From positions 714,501 through 778,500 of the forward strand of contig NZ_CP045429.1 of assembly GCF_005886805.2 (NCBI RefSeq): DNA of 64,000 nt, given 5' to 3'. This document shows positions 47,136-56,080 of this stretch, in pieces. The notes beneath the pieces are model-generated. The model was not told the DNA's origin. It ran no database searches and worked only from the letters and a program-made list of their open reading frames with translations. The stretch comes from Pseudoalteromonas rubra (lineage in GTDB: Bacteria; Pseudomonadota; Gammaproteobacteria; Enterobacterales; Alteromonadaceae). A program made the position numbers and the translations under genes. Position 1 is the first letter of the stretch; the number at the start of each line of letters is the position of its first letter.

Positions 47136-47576
47136 ATGCAAAAAGAATACATCCAGTCTTTACCGAAATACATTACCCTGTGTGAGCGCAATTATTTGCG
47201 GGCACTGAAACTCCTGCCTGAAGAAACCGTCGGAAATAGTCGGGAGTTGCACCTTGGGGCCGCAAGTTATCAGATCCGCATTGATGGTATTGCTCGCTAT
47301 ACCACGGATATTGCGGTGGTTCAGAAGCAACAGATCAGCGCCCATCTGGATGATTTTGTGTTGTCTGTGCGCCTTTACCACGATGCCAAAGTGGCAGAGG
47401 TGATCCATCACGATTTTCACCAGCGCATTAAGCCATCTTATCGCTACCCTAATCCGGATATGCATCATAAAGATGAAAAATACCAGCTCAATGCGTTTTT
47501 AGCGGACTGGCTGATGGCGTGTCTCGAAAGTGGCCGGATACCACTCAACTGGGATGTCAATAATGGCTTGGTTTGA
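47136..47576 (+). CDS. yqiB: DUF1249 family protein (YqiB)
   Basis: 146 residues of DUF1249, known in E. coli as YqiB and of unknown function. It has the family start YIQSLPKYITLCERNYLRALKLLP and the segment LDDFVLSVRLYHDAKVAEVIHHDF with NPDMHHKDEKYQLNAFLADWL toward the C-terminus. Cytoplasmic, with no membrane segment. It lies 24 bases after nudF and overlaps the start of cpdA by 14 bases. The arrangement is the same as in E. coli. Confidence 0.93.
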   Translation: MQKEYIQSLPKYITLCERNYLRALKLLPEETVGNSRELHLGAASYQIRIDGIARYTTDIAVVQKQQISAHLDDFVLSVRLYHDAKVAEVIHHDFHQRIKPSYRYPNPDMHHKDEKYQLNAFLADWLMACLESGRIPLNWDVNNGLV

Positions 47577-48336
47577 ACAACGTCATCAGTTTTACGGGGC
47601 AGAGTTACGTCTGGCACATATCACAGACAGCCACCTGTTTGGCAGCCGCGATGGATGCTATTTTGAAGTCAATACGGCGAAACACTTCATCTGGGTGCTC
47701 AATGCTTTGGCGCAGGAGCAACTGGATGGAGTGGTATTTGGCGGTGACTTAACTCAGGACCACAGTGCGGCCTCGTATGCATTATTCGCTGAGCTGGTGG
47801 CGCAATCGGCGCTTGAATGTCCGTTGTTTTGGGTACCAGGGAATCACGATGATCTGACTTTGCTGACACAGATCAGTGAAGGGCAGATCAGTGCTGCCAA
47901 GCTTTTACAATGCGAACTGGGTGATATTATGTTGCTCAATAGCAAGGGGCCAACGCCTGCAGGCTGGTGTGAGGCTGAACACCTGACGGAGTTGCAGCGA
48001 CAATTAAGTGACGGTGATCACGCTGTTTTGACCTTTTGTCATCATCACCCACTGCCGATTGATGGTTATCTTGACAAGCATATGCTGGAAAATGGGCCTC
48101 AACTGCTGAATACGTTGGTCAACAGCCAACGTGTTGAGGCGCTTATTCATGGTCATGTACATAATGCGTATAGCCAGTCGTTTCGTTCTTTACCTGTCTA
48201 CGCCACGCCGGCGACTTCTATCCAGTTCGCTAAGCATACAAGTGACTGGCAGCAGCACAACACAGGCCCTGCTTACCGCCTAGTTCACTGGACAGCACAG
48301 GGGTTGCATACTGAGGTCAAATGGCTCACAAACTAA
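47563..48336 (+). CDS. cpdA: 3',5'-cAMP phosphodiesterase CpdA
   Basis: 257 residues from the ATG at 47563; earlier in-frame ATGs (47530, 47554) lie deeper in the preceding gene and lack a placed ribosome site. A binuclear metallophosphoesterase with all metal-site blocks: HITDSHLFG (Asp, His), GGDLTQD, GNHDD, FCHHHPLP and HGHVHN. It degrades cAMP, so it tunes CRP-dependent regulation. It overlaps DUF1249 upstream and yqiA downstream, so translation of the whole group is linked. Confidence 0.95.
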   Translation: MAWFEQRHQFYGAELRLAHITDSHLFGSRDGCYFEVNTAKHFIWVLNALAQEQLDGVVFGGDLTQDHSAASYALFAELVAQSALECPLFWVPGNHDDLTLLTQISEGQISAAKLLQCELGDIMLLNSKGPTPAGWCEAEHLTELQRQLSDGDHAVLTFCHHHPLPIDGYLDKHMLENGPQLLNTLVNSQRVEALIHGHVHNAYSQSFRSLPVYATPATSIQFAKHTSDWQQHNTGPAYRLVHWTAQGLHTEVKWLTN

Positions 48337-48917
48337 TTTATATTCATGGCTTTAATAGCTCAGAGCAGTCCTTCAAAGCGCAACAGTTAAGGCAGTGGCT
48401 TGCGCAGCAAGCGTTTCCCTGTCGCTATCTGACGCCGCGTTTGCACTACGATCCGGCGGTTGCTATTGTGCAGCTTGAGCAATTAATAGATGCAGACACC
48501 GCGCTGATCGGTAGCTCCCTGGGCGGGTATTACGCCACCTATCTGGCGCAGCGGCACGGTTTGCGCGCTGTGGTTGTGAACCCGGCGGTAAGACCATTTG
48601 AATTGTTGCATGATTATCTCGGTCCTCAGTATAATCCTTACCAACAACAGCATTACACGCTGACGCACCAGCATGTTGAAACTTTGCGTCAGCTCTACGT
48701 TGAGTCTCTGCACTCACCAGAAAATATTTTATTGCTACAACAAAGCGGCGATGAAGTGTTACCCTATCAAGAGGCGGTGAACTACTTCAGCGCCAGCCCC
48801 GGCCACATTGAATTTGGCGGGGACCATAGTTTTATGGGTTTTGAGCGTTACTTTGAGACCCTAGTCAGGTTTCTTAACATCACCAACACAAGCGAAGAAA
48901 ATCAGATCCAATTATGA
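48321..48917 (+). CDS. yqiA: YqiA family esterase
   Basis: 198 residues of the UPF0227 alpha/beta hydrolase group. LIYIHGFNSSEQSFKAQQL starts the fold, the nucleophile elbow is IGSSLGGYYATYLA (Ser in GSSLGG), an Asp lies in QQSGDEVLPY and the catalytic His in FGGDHSFMGFERY. E. coli YqiA hydrolyses palmitoyl-CoA and p-nitrophenyl esters in vitro; the natural substrate is not known. It overlaps cpdA by 16 bases and parE by four (ATGA). Confidence 0.94.
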   Translation: MAHKLIYIHGFNSSEQSFKAQQLRQWLAQQAFPCRYLTPRLHYDPAVAIVQLEQLIDADTALIGSSLGGYYATYLAQRHGLRAVVVNPAVRPFELLHDYLGPQYNPYQQQHYTLTHQHVETLRQLYVESLHSPENILLLQQSGDEVLPYQEAVNYFSASPGHIEFGGDHSFMGFERYFETLVRFLNITNTSEENQIQL

Positions 48918-50803
48918 GTCAGCAGAATTATAATGCCGAAGCCATTGAGGTGTTGAATGGCCTGGAGCCGGTGAAACGCCGACCTGGCATGTATACCGAC
49001 ACCACACGACCGAACCACCTGGGTCAGGAAGTGATAGACAACAGTGTCGATGAAGCCCTGGCCGGTCATGCCAGTAAGATCGATGTGATCTTGCATGAAG
49101 ATAACTCGCTGCAGGTGATCGACGATGGCCGCGGCATGCCCGTGGATATCCACCCTGAAGAAGGGATCCCGGGGGTCGAGCTGATCCTGACCAAACTTCA
49201 CGCTGGTGGTAAATTCTCCAATAAAAACTATCAATTTTCCGGGGGTCTGCACGGGGTAGGTATCTCGGTAGTGAATGCCTTATCGACCCGGGTTGAGATC
49301 ACGGTTAAGCGCGATGCTCAGGTGTATCAGATGGCCTTTGAGCACGGCGACAAAGTCGAAGATTTAGAAGTCACAGGCACAGTTGGGAAACGCAATACCG
49401 GCACTTCAGTCCAGTTTTGGCCTGACGCCAGCTATTTTGATTCTGCTAACTTCTCACTCAGCAAGCTCAATTATCTGCTGAAAGCCAAAGCGGTATTGTG
49501 TCCTGGCCTGCGTATTCGTTTTATCAATAAACAAACCAAAGAAACGCAGGAGTGGTGCTACGAGTCGGGTCTGGAAGATTACTTAAAAGACAGTGCGAAA
49601 GGGTATGAGACCTTGCCGCAAAGCCCGTTTGTGGGCAGTTTCAGCGGTTCAACCGAAGGGGTTGACTGGGCATTACACTGGTTGCCTGAGGGCGGCGAGT
49701 CTATTACCGAAAGCTATGTGAACCTGATCCCAACTGCGCAAGGTGGAACACACGTCAACGGCCTGCGTCAGGGCCTGCTGGAAGCCATGCGTGAGTTTTG
49801 TGAATTCCGTAACCTGTTACCACGCGGCGTGAAATTGACTCCAGACGATGTGTGGGACAAGTGCAGCTATGTATTATCGGTGAAAATGCAGGATCCGCAA
49901 TTTGCCGGTCAAACCAAAGAAAAACTATCATCACGCTCTTGCGCTACGTTTGTTTCGGGCATTGTAAAAGATGCCTTCAGTCTGTGGCTGAATGAGCACA
50001 CAGACACCGCCGAAGCCCTGGCTGAGTTGTGTATCAGCAATGCGCAGAAACGTATGCGAGCAGCTAAAAAAGTGGTGCGTAAAAAGGTCACCAGTGGCCC
50101 GGCATTACCCGGTAAACTGACCGACTGTTCTGGCTCAGAAACCGAGCGCTCTGAGCTGTTTCTGGTGGAAGGGGACTCGGCGGGCGGTTCAGCCAAACAA
50201 GCGCGCGATCGTGAGTTTCAGGCCATTATGCCGTTGCGGGGTAAAATCCTGAATACCTGGGAAGTCGATTCCGGGCAGATCTTGGCCTCGCAGGAAGTTC
50301 ATGACATCTCAGTGGCCTTGGGTATTGACCCGGACTCTGAAGACCTGTCAGCGCTGCGCTACGGCAAAGTCTGTATTCTGGCTGATGCTGACTCCGACGG
50401 ACTCCATATTGCTACTTTGCTGTGTGCCTTGTTTGTTAAGCACTTTCCGGAGCTGGTACGTCGTGGTCATGTGTATGTGGCCATGCCACCGCTGTTCCGT
50501 ATCGATGTCGGTAAAGAGGTGTTCTATGCGCTGGACGAAGATGAAAAGCGCGGCATATTAGACCGCATTGAAGCAGAGAAAAAGCGCGGTAAAGTCAATG
50601 TACAGCGCTTTAAAGGATTGGGTGAAATGAACCCGATGCAGCTGCGTGAAACCACTATGGATCCAAATACCCGCCGTCTGGTGCAACTGACCCTGGATGA
50701 GCCAGAAGAAACGCTCGAAGTGATGGACATGCTACTGGCGAAGAAGCGTGCCGGCGACAGAAAGAGCTGGCTGGAACAACATGGTGATAAAGCAGAAGTT
50801 TAA
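48914..50803 (+). CDS. parE: DNA topoisomerase IV subunit B
   Basis: 629 residues, as in E. coli ParE (630). With ParC it decatenates daughter chromosomes. The GHKL ATPase has NSVDEALAGHASKID, IDDGRGMPVDIHPEEG and GGLHGVGISVVNALS; the transducer region and the TOPRIM domain (LFLVEGDSAGGSAKQARDRE, then DADSDGLHI) follow. The quinolone-related region around EGDSAGG is normal. Last of the tightly linked nudF-parE genes; parC follows after 80 bases. Confidence 0.98.
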   Translation: MSQQNYNAEAIEVLNGLEPVKRRPGMYTDTTRPNHLGQEVIDNSVDEALAGHASKIDVILHEDNSLQVIDDGRGMPVDIHPEEGIPGVELILTKLHAGGKFSNKNYQFSGGLHGVGISVVNALSTRVEITVKRDAQVYQMAFEHGDKVEDLEVTGTVGKRNTGTSVQFWPDASYFDSANFSLSKLNYLLKAKAVLCPGLRIRFINKQTKETQEWCYESGLEDYLKDSAKGYETLPQSPFVGSFSGSTEGVDWALHWLPEGGESITESYVNLIPTAQGGTHVNGLRQGLLEAMREFCEFRNLLPRGVKLTPDDVWDKCSYVLSVKMQDPQFAGQTKEKLSSRSCATFVSGIVKDAFSLWLNEHTDTAEALAELCISNAQKRMRAAKKVVRKKVTSGPALPGKLTDCSGSETERSELFLVEGDSAGGSAKQARDREFQAIMPLRGKILNTWEVDSGQILASQEVHDISVALGIDPDSEDLSALRYGKVCILADADSDGLHIATLLCALFVKHFPELVRRGHVYVAMPPLFRIDVGKEVFYALDEDEKRGILDRIEAEKKRGKVNVQRFKGLGEMNPMQLRETTMDPNTRRLVQLTLDEPEETLEVMDMLLAKKRAGDRKSWLEQHGDKAEV

Positions 50804-50883
50804 GCTTGCTGCCAAGAATTGAATTCGGATGATTACGCCAACGCGATAACTCGTGTGCGGTACAACAAACAATAAGGTGTATC

Positions 50884-53190
50884 ATGACAGATCCGCAAAC
50901 CCTGTCCTTGCAGGGGATTGAACAACTGGCGATGGGCCGCTTCACAGAAGACGCCTATCTCAATTACTCCATGTATGTGATCATGGACCGGGCTTTGCCG
51001 CATATTGGCGACGGTCTGAAGCCAGTACAAAGGCGTATTGTGTATGCCATGAGTGAGCTGGGCCTGTCGGCCGCGGCTAAGTATAAAAAATCAGCCCGTA
51101 CTGTGGGTGATGTGTTGGGTAAATACCACCCACACGGTGACAGCGCCTGTTACGAAGCCATGGTGTTGATGGCGCAGCCGTTTTCTTACCGTTACCCGCT
51201 GATCGATGGCCAGGGTAACTGGGGTGCTGCTGACGACCCTAAGTCATTTGCAGCAATGCGTTACACCGAAGCGCGTTTGTCAAAATTCTCAGAAGTCTTA
51301 TTGAAAGAACTGGGTCAGGGCACCGTTGACTGGATCCCTAACTTTGACGGCACGATGAATGAGCCTATGGTGCTGCCAGCTCGGCTGCCACATATTCTGC
51401 TCAATGGCGTTACCGGCATTGCGGTAGGCATGGCTACCGACATTCCACCGCATAACGTACGCGAGCTGGCTGAAGCCTGCTGTACTTTGCTGGATAAGCC
51501 GAAAACGACTCTGGAAGAAGTACTGGAGATGGTCCAGGCGCCAGATTATCCGACCGAAGCTGAAATCATCACACCGAAAGCAGAGATCCAGAAGATTTAC
51601 ACCACCGGACGTGGTTCCATCAAAATGCGTGCGGTGTATGAAGAAGATCAGGGCGAAGTGGTGATCACTGCGCTGCCGCATCAGGTGTCTGGTGGCAAAG
51701 TGCTGGAGCAAATTGCTGCACAGATGACTGCCAAAAAGCTGCCTATGGTCGCCGATCTGCGCGATGAATCAGACCATGAAAACCCCACCCGTATTGTGGT
51801 GGTACCGCGTTCAAATCGCGTCAAAGTTGAGCCGCTGATGGCGCACCTGTTTGCCACCACAGATCTGGAAAAGAACTACCGGGTTAACCTCAACATGATT
51901 GGCCTGGATGGTCGTCCTCAGGTCAAAGATTTGCGCACTATCCTGGCCGAGTGGCTGGTGTTCCGTCGTGATACGGTGCGTCGTCGCTTGCAGCATCGCC
52001 TCGATAAGGTGCTGGCACGCTTGCATATTCTTGAAGGTTTAATGATTGCCTTTTTGAATATCGACGAAGTGATTGAGATCATTCGTACCGAAGACAAGCC
52101 AAAAGAAGAGTTAATGAACCGCTTTGGGCTGTCGGACAAACAGGCTGAAGCCATTTTAGACTTAAAGCTGCGTCACCTGGCGAAGCTTGAAGAAATGAAG
52201 ATCCGCGGCGAGCAGGATGAACTGAGTGCTGAGCGTGACAAGCTGGAGCAGACACTGGGCTCAGAGCGCAGAATGTCGACGTTGCTGAAAAAAGAAATTC
52301 GTGAAGCCGCCGAGTTGTACGGCGATGAGCGTCGTTCACCAGTTGTTGAGCGCCTTGAAGCTAAAGCTCTAAGTGAGAAAGATCTGATCCCGTCGGAATC
52401 AGTCACTGTGGTGCTGTCTGAAAAAGGCTGGGCCCGGGTTGCTAAAGGTCACGACATTGATGCTGAAGGGCTTAATTATCGCGCCGGGGACAGCTATAAA
52501 GCGTCTGCGAAAGGCCGTAGTAATCAGCCTGCGGTATTCCTCGACAGCTCCGGCCGGGCATTTGCTACCGATGCGCATAGCCTACCATCCGCTCGTAGCC
52601 AGGGGGAGCCGATGACAGGTCGCTTTAATCTGGCTGCGGGGACTAATTTTGAACATGTAGTGATGGGAGAAGAGCAGTCGCTCTACCTGATGGCGACTGA
52701 TGGGGGTTATGGTTTTATCGCTGAGTTTAACGACCTGGTCAGTAAAAACAAAAACGGTAAGGCCCTGGTCAGCATCCCGAAAGGGGCAGAGCTGATGGCA
52801 CCCATCACCGTAGGCGATGTGGCTACCGATCGTTGTATGGCGATCTCTAACGAAGGCCGGATGTTGATCTTCCCATTGCGCGACCTGCCCAAGTTGGCCA
52901 AAGGTAAAGGCAATAAGATCATCTCTATCCCGAGTGCCAAAGTGCAGGCCCGTGAGGAGTTTGTGAAAGTGCTGGCAGCAATACCTGATGGCTGTGCCGT
53001 GACCTTACATGCTGGTAAGCGAAAACTTACGCTTAAACCTGGCGATCTGGAGCATTACTATGGTGAACGAGGTCGTCGCGGTAATAAGTTGCCCAGAGGC
53101 TTGCAACGGGTCGATGGGTTTGAAATTGAATTCAATGGCCAGGATGCCACAGACTCGCAAGACAACGAGCAGTTATCAGACGAATCTTAA
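50884..53190 (+). CDS. parC: DNA topoisomerase IV subunit A
   Basis: 768 residues (E. coli 752). The breakage-reunion domain has the catalytic Tyr127 in [12 protein letters not shown]. The quinolone-resistance region reads [15 protein letters not shown] with Ser87 and Glu91, equivalent to E. coli Ser80 and Glu84, so it shows the susceptible wild-type residues. A coiled-coil arm at about 390-490 leads to the C-terminal beta-pinwheel domain, which binds DNA. AAGGTGT lies before the ATG. A terminator stem follows the stop codon. Confidence 0.98.
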   Translation: MTDPQTLSLQGIEQLAMGRFTEDAYLNYSMYVIMDRALPHIGDGLKPVQRRIVYAMSELGLSAAAKYKKSARTVGDVLGKYHPHGDSACYEAMVLMAQPFSYRYPLIDGQGNWGAADDPKSFAAMRYTEARLSKFSEVLLKELGQGTVDWIPNFDGTMNEPMVLPARLPHILLNGVTGIAVGMATDIPPHNVRELAEACCTLLDKPKTTLEEVLEMVQAPDYPTEAEIITPKAEIQKIYTTGRGSIKMRAVYEEDQGEVVITALPHQVSGGKVLEQIAAQMTAKKLPMVADLRDESDHENPTRIVVVPRSNRVKVEPLMAHLFATTDLEKNYRVNLNMIGLDGRPQVKDLRTILAEWLVFRRDTVRRRLQHRLDKVLARLHILEGLMIAFLNIDEVIEIIRTEDKPKEELMNRFGLSDKQAEAILDLKLRHLAKLEEMKIRGEQDELSAERDKLEQTLGSERRMSTLLKKEIREAAELYGDERRSPVVERLEAKALSEKDLIPSESVTVVLSEKGWARVAKGHDIDAEGLNYRAGDSYKASAKGRSNQPAVFLDSSGRAFATDAHSLPSARSQGEPMTGRFNLAAGTNFEHVVMGEEQSLYLMATDGGYGFIAEFNDLVSKNKNGKALVSIPKGAELMAPITVGDVATDRCMAISNEGRMLIFPLRDLPKLAKGKGNKIISIPSAKVQAREEFVKVLAAIPDGCAVTLHAGKRKLTLKPGDLEHYYGERGRRGNKLPRGLQRVDGFEIEFNGQDATDSQDNEQLSDES

Positions 53191-53196
53191 TCTATT

Positions 53197-53224
53197 AGCA
53201 GGCATAATGCTTATTATGCCTGCT
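53197..53224 (+). terminator. Terminator after parC
   Basis: AGCAGGCATAAT, loop GCTT, ATTATGCCTGCT: twelve perfect pairs seven bases after the parC stop, with a TTGTTTCCTCTTT tail. Confidence 0.8.
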
Positions 53225-53234
53225 TGTTTCCTCT

Positions 53235-53345
53235 TTACTCACACTCGCTGACATTGACCTCATTACCCGATTTAGGATCCATCTTCACATACCCAGGTAT
53301 TTCAAAGTCGTTGTCTTTTATTATTTGTTGTTCGAAAGACTCTAT
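53235..53345 (-). pseudogene. C-terminal remnant of a disrupted gene
   Basis: A 36-codon open stretch on the minus strand ends in TAA at 53235. It codes IESFEQQIIKDNDF then EIPGYVKMDPKSGNEVNVSE and CE, which looks like real protein (no start codon, balanced composition). Upstream, a stop codon at 53346-53348 coincides with the edge of the MITE-like element at 53349. The simplest reading is that the element inserted into, or deletion beside it removed, the rest of the gene. The family is not recognised. 386 bases lie between parC and the next gene, and apart from this, the terminator and the element I see nothing else in them. Confidence 0.6.
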
Positions 53346-53348
53346 TTA

Positions 53349-53510
53349 ATACCAATTTCACTTAATACCTGGTCTATTTGAAGGAGCAAATATGACGCTA
53401 ACAGCGTTAAAAATTTCTCATTTAGAACAACTAAATAGCAAAATTTTTGCCTAGTTATCGACTATATTTTCTCGCCTCAAAATAGAACACTTAATTAAGC
53501 AAACTGGTAT
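53349..53510. mobile_element. MITE-like element, 162 bp, with imperfect terminal inverted repeats
   Basis: Left end ATACCAATTTCACTTAAT (53349) matches, with a few differences, the reverse complement of the right end (ATACCAGTTTGCTTAATT, from 53510). It is AT-rich compared with its neighbours, contains an internal palindrome ACGCT-AAC-AGCGT at 53396-53408, and has no transposase. It would need a transposase in trans. No target-site duplication could be fixed. Recognition as a dispersed element is from the ends and composition; copy number in the genome is unknown from this window. Confidence 0.65.
53392..53454 (+). CDS. 20-codon micro-ORF inside the MITE-like element
   Basis: AAGGAG at the right distance before ATG (53392) is followed by 20 codons and TAG: MTLTALKISHLEQLNSKIFA. 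The peptide would be amphipathic and basic. A well-placed ribosome site in a non-coding element is unusual, but translation is unproven and the ORF is too short to judge by composition. Confidence 0.3.
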   Translation: MTLTALKISHLEQLNSKIFA

Positions 53511-53576
53511 AAGTGTTTGATTAAAATAGCTGTATGTTCAAAAATATTGCTGTGAACAGGACACAGTAAGGCGATT

Positions 53577-54152
53577 ATGCAGAGGTTAAAGGCACCACTA
53601 AAATTGGTATGTCTGACCATGGCGGGCACTGTTTTGGCTGGGTGTAGCTACTTTTGGGATCATGATATCGAGCTAAAGGGCTGTTTTCCTGCGCTTGAAT
53701 ACCGTATCTCAGCCGCAGATGAGCCCATTTACCGAGCATCATTCATTGATAGTCACAATTCACTGATTGCTGCAGGTTACGATTTCTATGTGGTCAATTA
53801 TTATATGCCGTCATCTTATGCCGGAGAAAATGGGGAGTCACTGCGGCAAAAGGTGATACAGATGTCAGGCAACTACAACATGAATGGTGACATGGTTATA
53901 TCTGTACCTAGCTGGGGTGAGAGGTATCTGGGTGGGAGTGCAATTGCCTTGAATTTCTCCATTGTCTATCAAGGAGAAAATGGCGTGCTTGATGCCTACA
54001 CAATGGGAGACAAGGGTATCGCATTACCGCAAGGGCTCAGTGCGCACTGCAAGGAGAGGATTGCCGATGCATGCGAAGGGCGGCTCTGCCGGTTTTTAAA
54101 ATATCTGGATATAGAGCCTTCGCGCCAAACGTTCAGGGGCCAGGTTTCTTAA
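53577..54152 (+). CDS. Uncharacterised lipoprotein
   Basis: 191 residues beginning with a lipoprotein signal (lipobox VLAGC, Cys23), so it is probably anchored in the outer membrane facing the periplasm or surface. The mature part has several Cys (GCFPALEYRIS; HCKERIADACEGRLCRF near the C-terminus), suggesting disulfides. There is no recognised domain. It converges on the kinase at 54133 with a 20-base overlap of the two 3' ends. Base composition is slightly more AT-rich than the core genes around parC. Function unknown. Confidence 0.72.
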   Translation: MQRLKAPLKLVCLTMAGTVLAGCSYFWDHDIELKGCFPALEYRISAADEPIYRASFIDSHNSLIAAGYDFYVVNYYMPSSYAGENGESLRQKVIQMSGNYNMNGDMVISVPSWGERYLGGSAIALNFSIVYQGENGVLDAYTMGDKGIALPQGLSAHCKERIADACEGRLCRFLKYLDIEPSRQTFRGQVS

Positions 54153-55371
54153 TACTCAGTGAAACGCTAAATACCTGGTTGTTGTGTTGGGCTTCAAAGC
54201 CCACATTAAATTTATCCATCAACGCGGTTACTAACTGCAGTCCCAGACCAAAGTTTTCATGAGTCGATGTTTCATCCGGCGTTTGCACCGTGGGATTGCA
54301 GAAACGGATCTGGGATGGGCTGATGCTAATCTGCCAGTATTTATCGGCCTCTGATGTTTGGCAATGATGGATCACATTGGTTAATAGATTCAATATAACC
54401 AGTTCTAAAACGGTCTCAGGGACTGGCAATTTGAGTGCATTGAGCGGATCCGGCTCATTAATTCGCACATCAATTTGATGCAGGGCTATCAGTGCCTGAG
54501 ACTCCGATAGAACGGTGTCGAGTATATGGCGGACCTGTGTGGTATGTTGCTCTTCTGCATCTGATGTAAGCCACAGCAATGCACTGCTGATCCGGTGCAT
54601 TCTCGCAATGGCCTTGTCGAGACGATGATATGACTTTAGTGAGGCTACTTCGGGTGTTGAGGCACTGATCAGCTCCATCGAGTGCGACATCACTTGTAAG
54701 GGCGTTCTTATCTCATGGGCCATACCTTGATTAAAGGCAATTTGCTGCTGCAACAGGTGTGTTTTTTGTTCCAGTGCAGTCACTAATTTTTTTGCAATGA
54801 CTTGAATATCTTGTTCTTCAATGTCGCACAGTGCGGCTTTGAACTCATTGATGTGCAAGTGCTCAGAAGCAATGGCATGGTGGATTTTGCTAAATGGCTG
54901 CAGTGCTTTTGCAGAGAGCTTATTAGAAAACCAGTAGGTCAGAAGTAATGTGGGCAGCAACATCAACAATAAAATTACCAAAATATCATCGATAGCGCGG
55001 GATATGATCCCCAACTCTGAGCTATTGAGGAGCAGGACGCCAAGATCGGTTTTCATAAAATGAAAATGCTGATCACCCTGGTTAAATTCTCCAAAGTGCG
55101 CGTCAAACTCAAAGTATTTAAGCTGCTCACTGTCAGACAGAGTGAAGGTATCGGTTTGTGTGACTAAGGTCATGTTAGCGGGTAATGATCCACCTTGCTG
55201 GATCACGTGATAGGTCTGCTTAAGTTGATCTTTAAAAACGGCATCTTCCAAAGCAAAGACAATAAACAGGGTCATACCTGAAAAGAGCAAGAACAGCGTT
55301 AATGCGAGCCATAAGCTGTGTTGCCTGACACGTGAGAGTAAGGTGGGTTGACTTGATGAATTAAACAACAT
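54133..55371 (-). CDS. Membrane sensor histidine kinase, partner of the adjacent response regulator
   Basis: 412 residues: TM1 at about 17-40, a periplasmic domain (42-125), TM2 at 127-147, then HisKA with GMAHEIRTPLQVMSHSMELI (the phosphoacceptor His) and HATPase_c with VILNLLTNVIHHC and the G box FGLGLQLV. A canonical DxGxG motif is not clear (the region reads ISISPSQIRFCNPTVQ), so the ATP-lid is short or atypical. The start overlaps the response-regulator stop by 11 bases. It is the last gene of the hydrolase-regulator-kinase group. Confidence 0.88.
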   Translation of the reverse strand: MLFNSSSQPTLLSRVRQHSLWLALTLFLLFSGMTLFIVFALEDAVFKDQLKQTYHVIQQGGSLPANMTLVTQTDTFTLSDSEQLKYFEFDAHFGEFNQGDQHFHFMKTDLGVLLLNSSELGIISRAIDDILVILLLMLLPTLLLTYWFSNKLSAKALQPFSKIHHAIASEHLHINEFKAALCDIEEQDIQVIAKKLVTALEQKTHLLQQQIAFNQGMAHEIRTPLQVMSHSMELISASTPEVASLKSYHRLDKAIARMHRISSALLWLTSDAEEQHTTQVRHILDTVLSESQALIALHQIDVRINEPDPLNALKLPVPETVLELVILNLLTNVIHHCQTSEADKYWQISISPSQIRFCNPTVQTPDETSTHENFGLGLQLVTALMDKFNVGFEAQHNNQVFSVSLSIKKPGP

Positions 55372-56068
55372 GATTCCTGGCCAGGGTAAATTTGTATCCG
55401 ACTCCTTTGATCGTCTCGATAAAATCTTGATCGAAGTGGGCTTTGAGTTGTTTTCTCAGTTTGTATATGTGTGCTCTGAGTGGGTCGCTGTCTGGCGTTT
55501 CATCTGGCCATAAATGGGCATGGAGCGTTTGTGTTTTTACCACGCCTGGAGCCTGAGAAATAAGCAACTTTAATATCTCATAACCGATATTATGTAGCTG
55601 CAGACTTGTGTTCTGATAGGTGAGCAGCAATGTCTCCGGGTCGAGTATCACGTTGTCAAAGGTAATGACATCGGTTGGCGTGGTTGGTGGCATTGATTTC
55701 ATTAATCCAACGTCGATCCGGGCAGTCAGCTCGGCAAAAGAGAAGGGCTTTTTTAAGTAATCCCAGGCACCACTGGCAAAGCCTTGCAGGATGTCTTGCT
55801 CGTGGCTACGAGAAGACATCATGATCACCGGGATTTTGGCTAAATGCTGGCCCAGTGCGTTGTCTGACAACTGACGGCAGACATCGTAACCATTCACAAA
55901 TGGTAAGTTGATATCTAACAAAACGAGTTGATAACGGTTTTGCTCCAGTAAAACGAGGGCTTGTTTACCTGTGTAGGCAAAGTCGAGTTCATGTCCTTTG
56001 GGTTCCAAGAACTCAGCAATGCCTTGTGCAATATCCATATCATCTTCAACTACCAGAATATGCGCCAT
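55361..56068 (-). CDS. OmpR-family response regulator
   Basis: 235 residues: a receiver (1-120) with acidic pair Glu8-Asp9-Asp10, acceptor Asp52 in LVLLDINLPFVNG, Thr/Ser and Lys (YLKKPFSF), then a winged-helix DNA-binding domain (about 135-230) with LRAHIYKLRKQLKAHF and ETIKGVGYKFTLA, the usual C-terminal ending. It forms a two-component pair with the kinase encoded next (11-base overlap) and starts 12 bases after the serine hydrolase, so all three are cotranscribed. Target genes are unknown. Confidence 0.93.
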   Translation of the reverse strand: MAHILVVEDDMDIAQGIAEFLEPKGHELDFAYTGKQALVLLEQNRYQLVLLDINLPFVNGYDVCRQLSDNALGQHLAKIPVIMMSSRSHEQDILQGFASGAWDYLKKPFSFAELTARIDVGLMKSMPPTTPTDVITFDNVILDPETLLLTYQNTSLQLHNIGYEILKLLISQAPGVVKTQTLHAHLWPDETPDSDPLRAHIYKLRKQLKAHFDQDFIETIKGVGYKFTLARNHVV

Positions 56069-56080
56069 GTTTAATTCACT

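Noticed and set aside
50884..53190. Quinolone-resistance substitution in ParC
   Set aside because: Ser87 and Glu91 (E. coli Ser80 and Glu84) are the wild-type residues.
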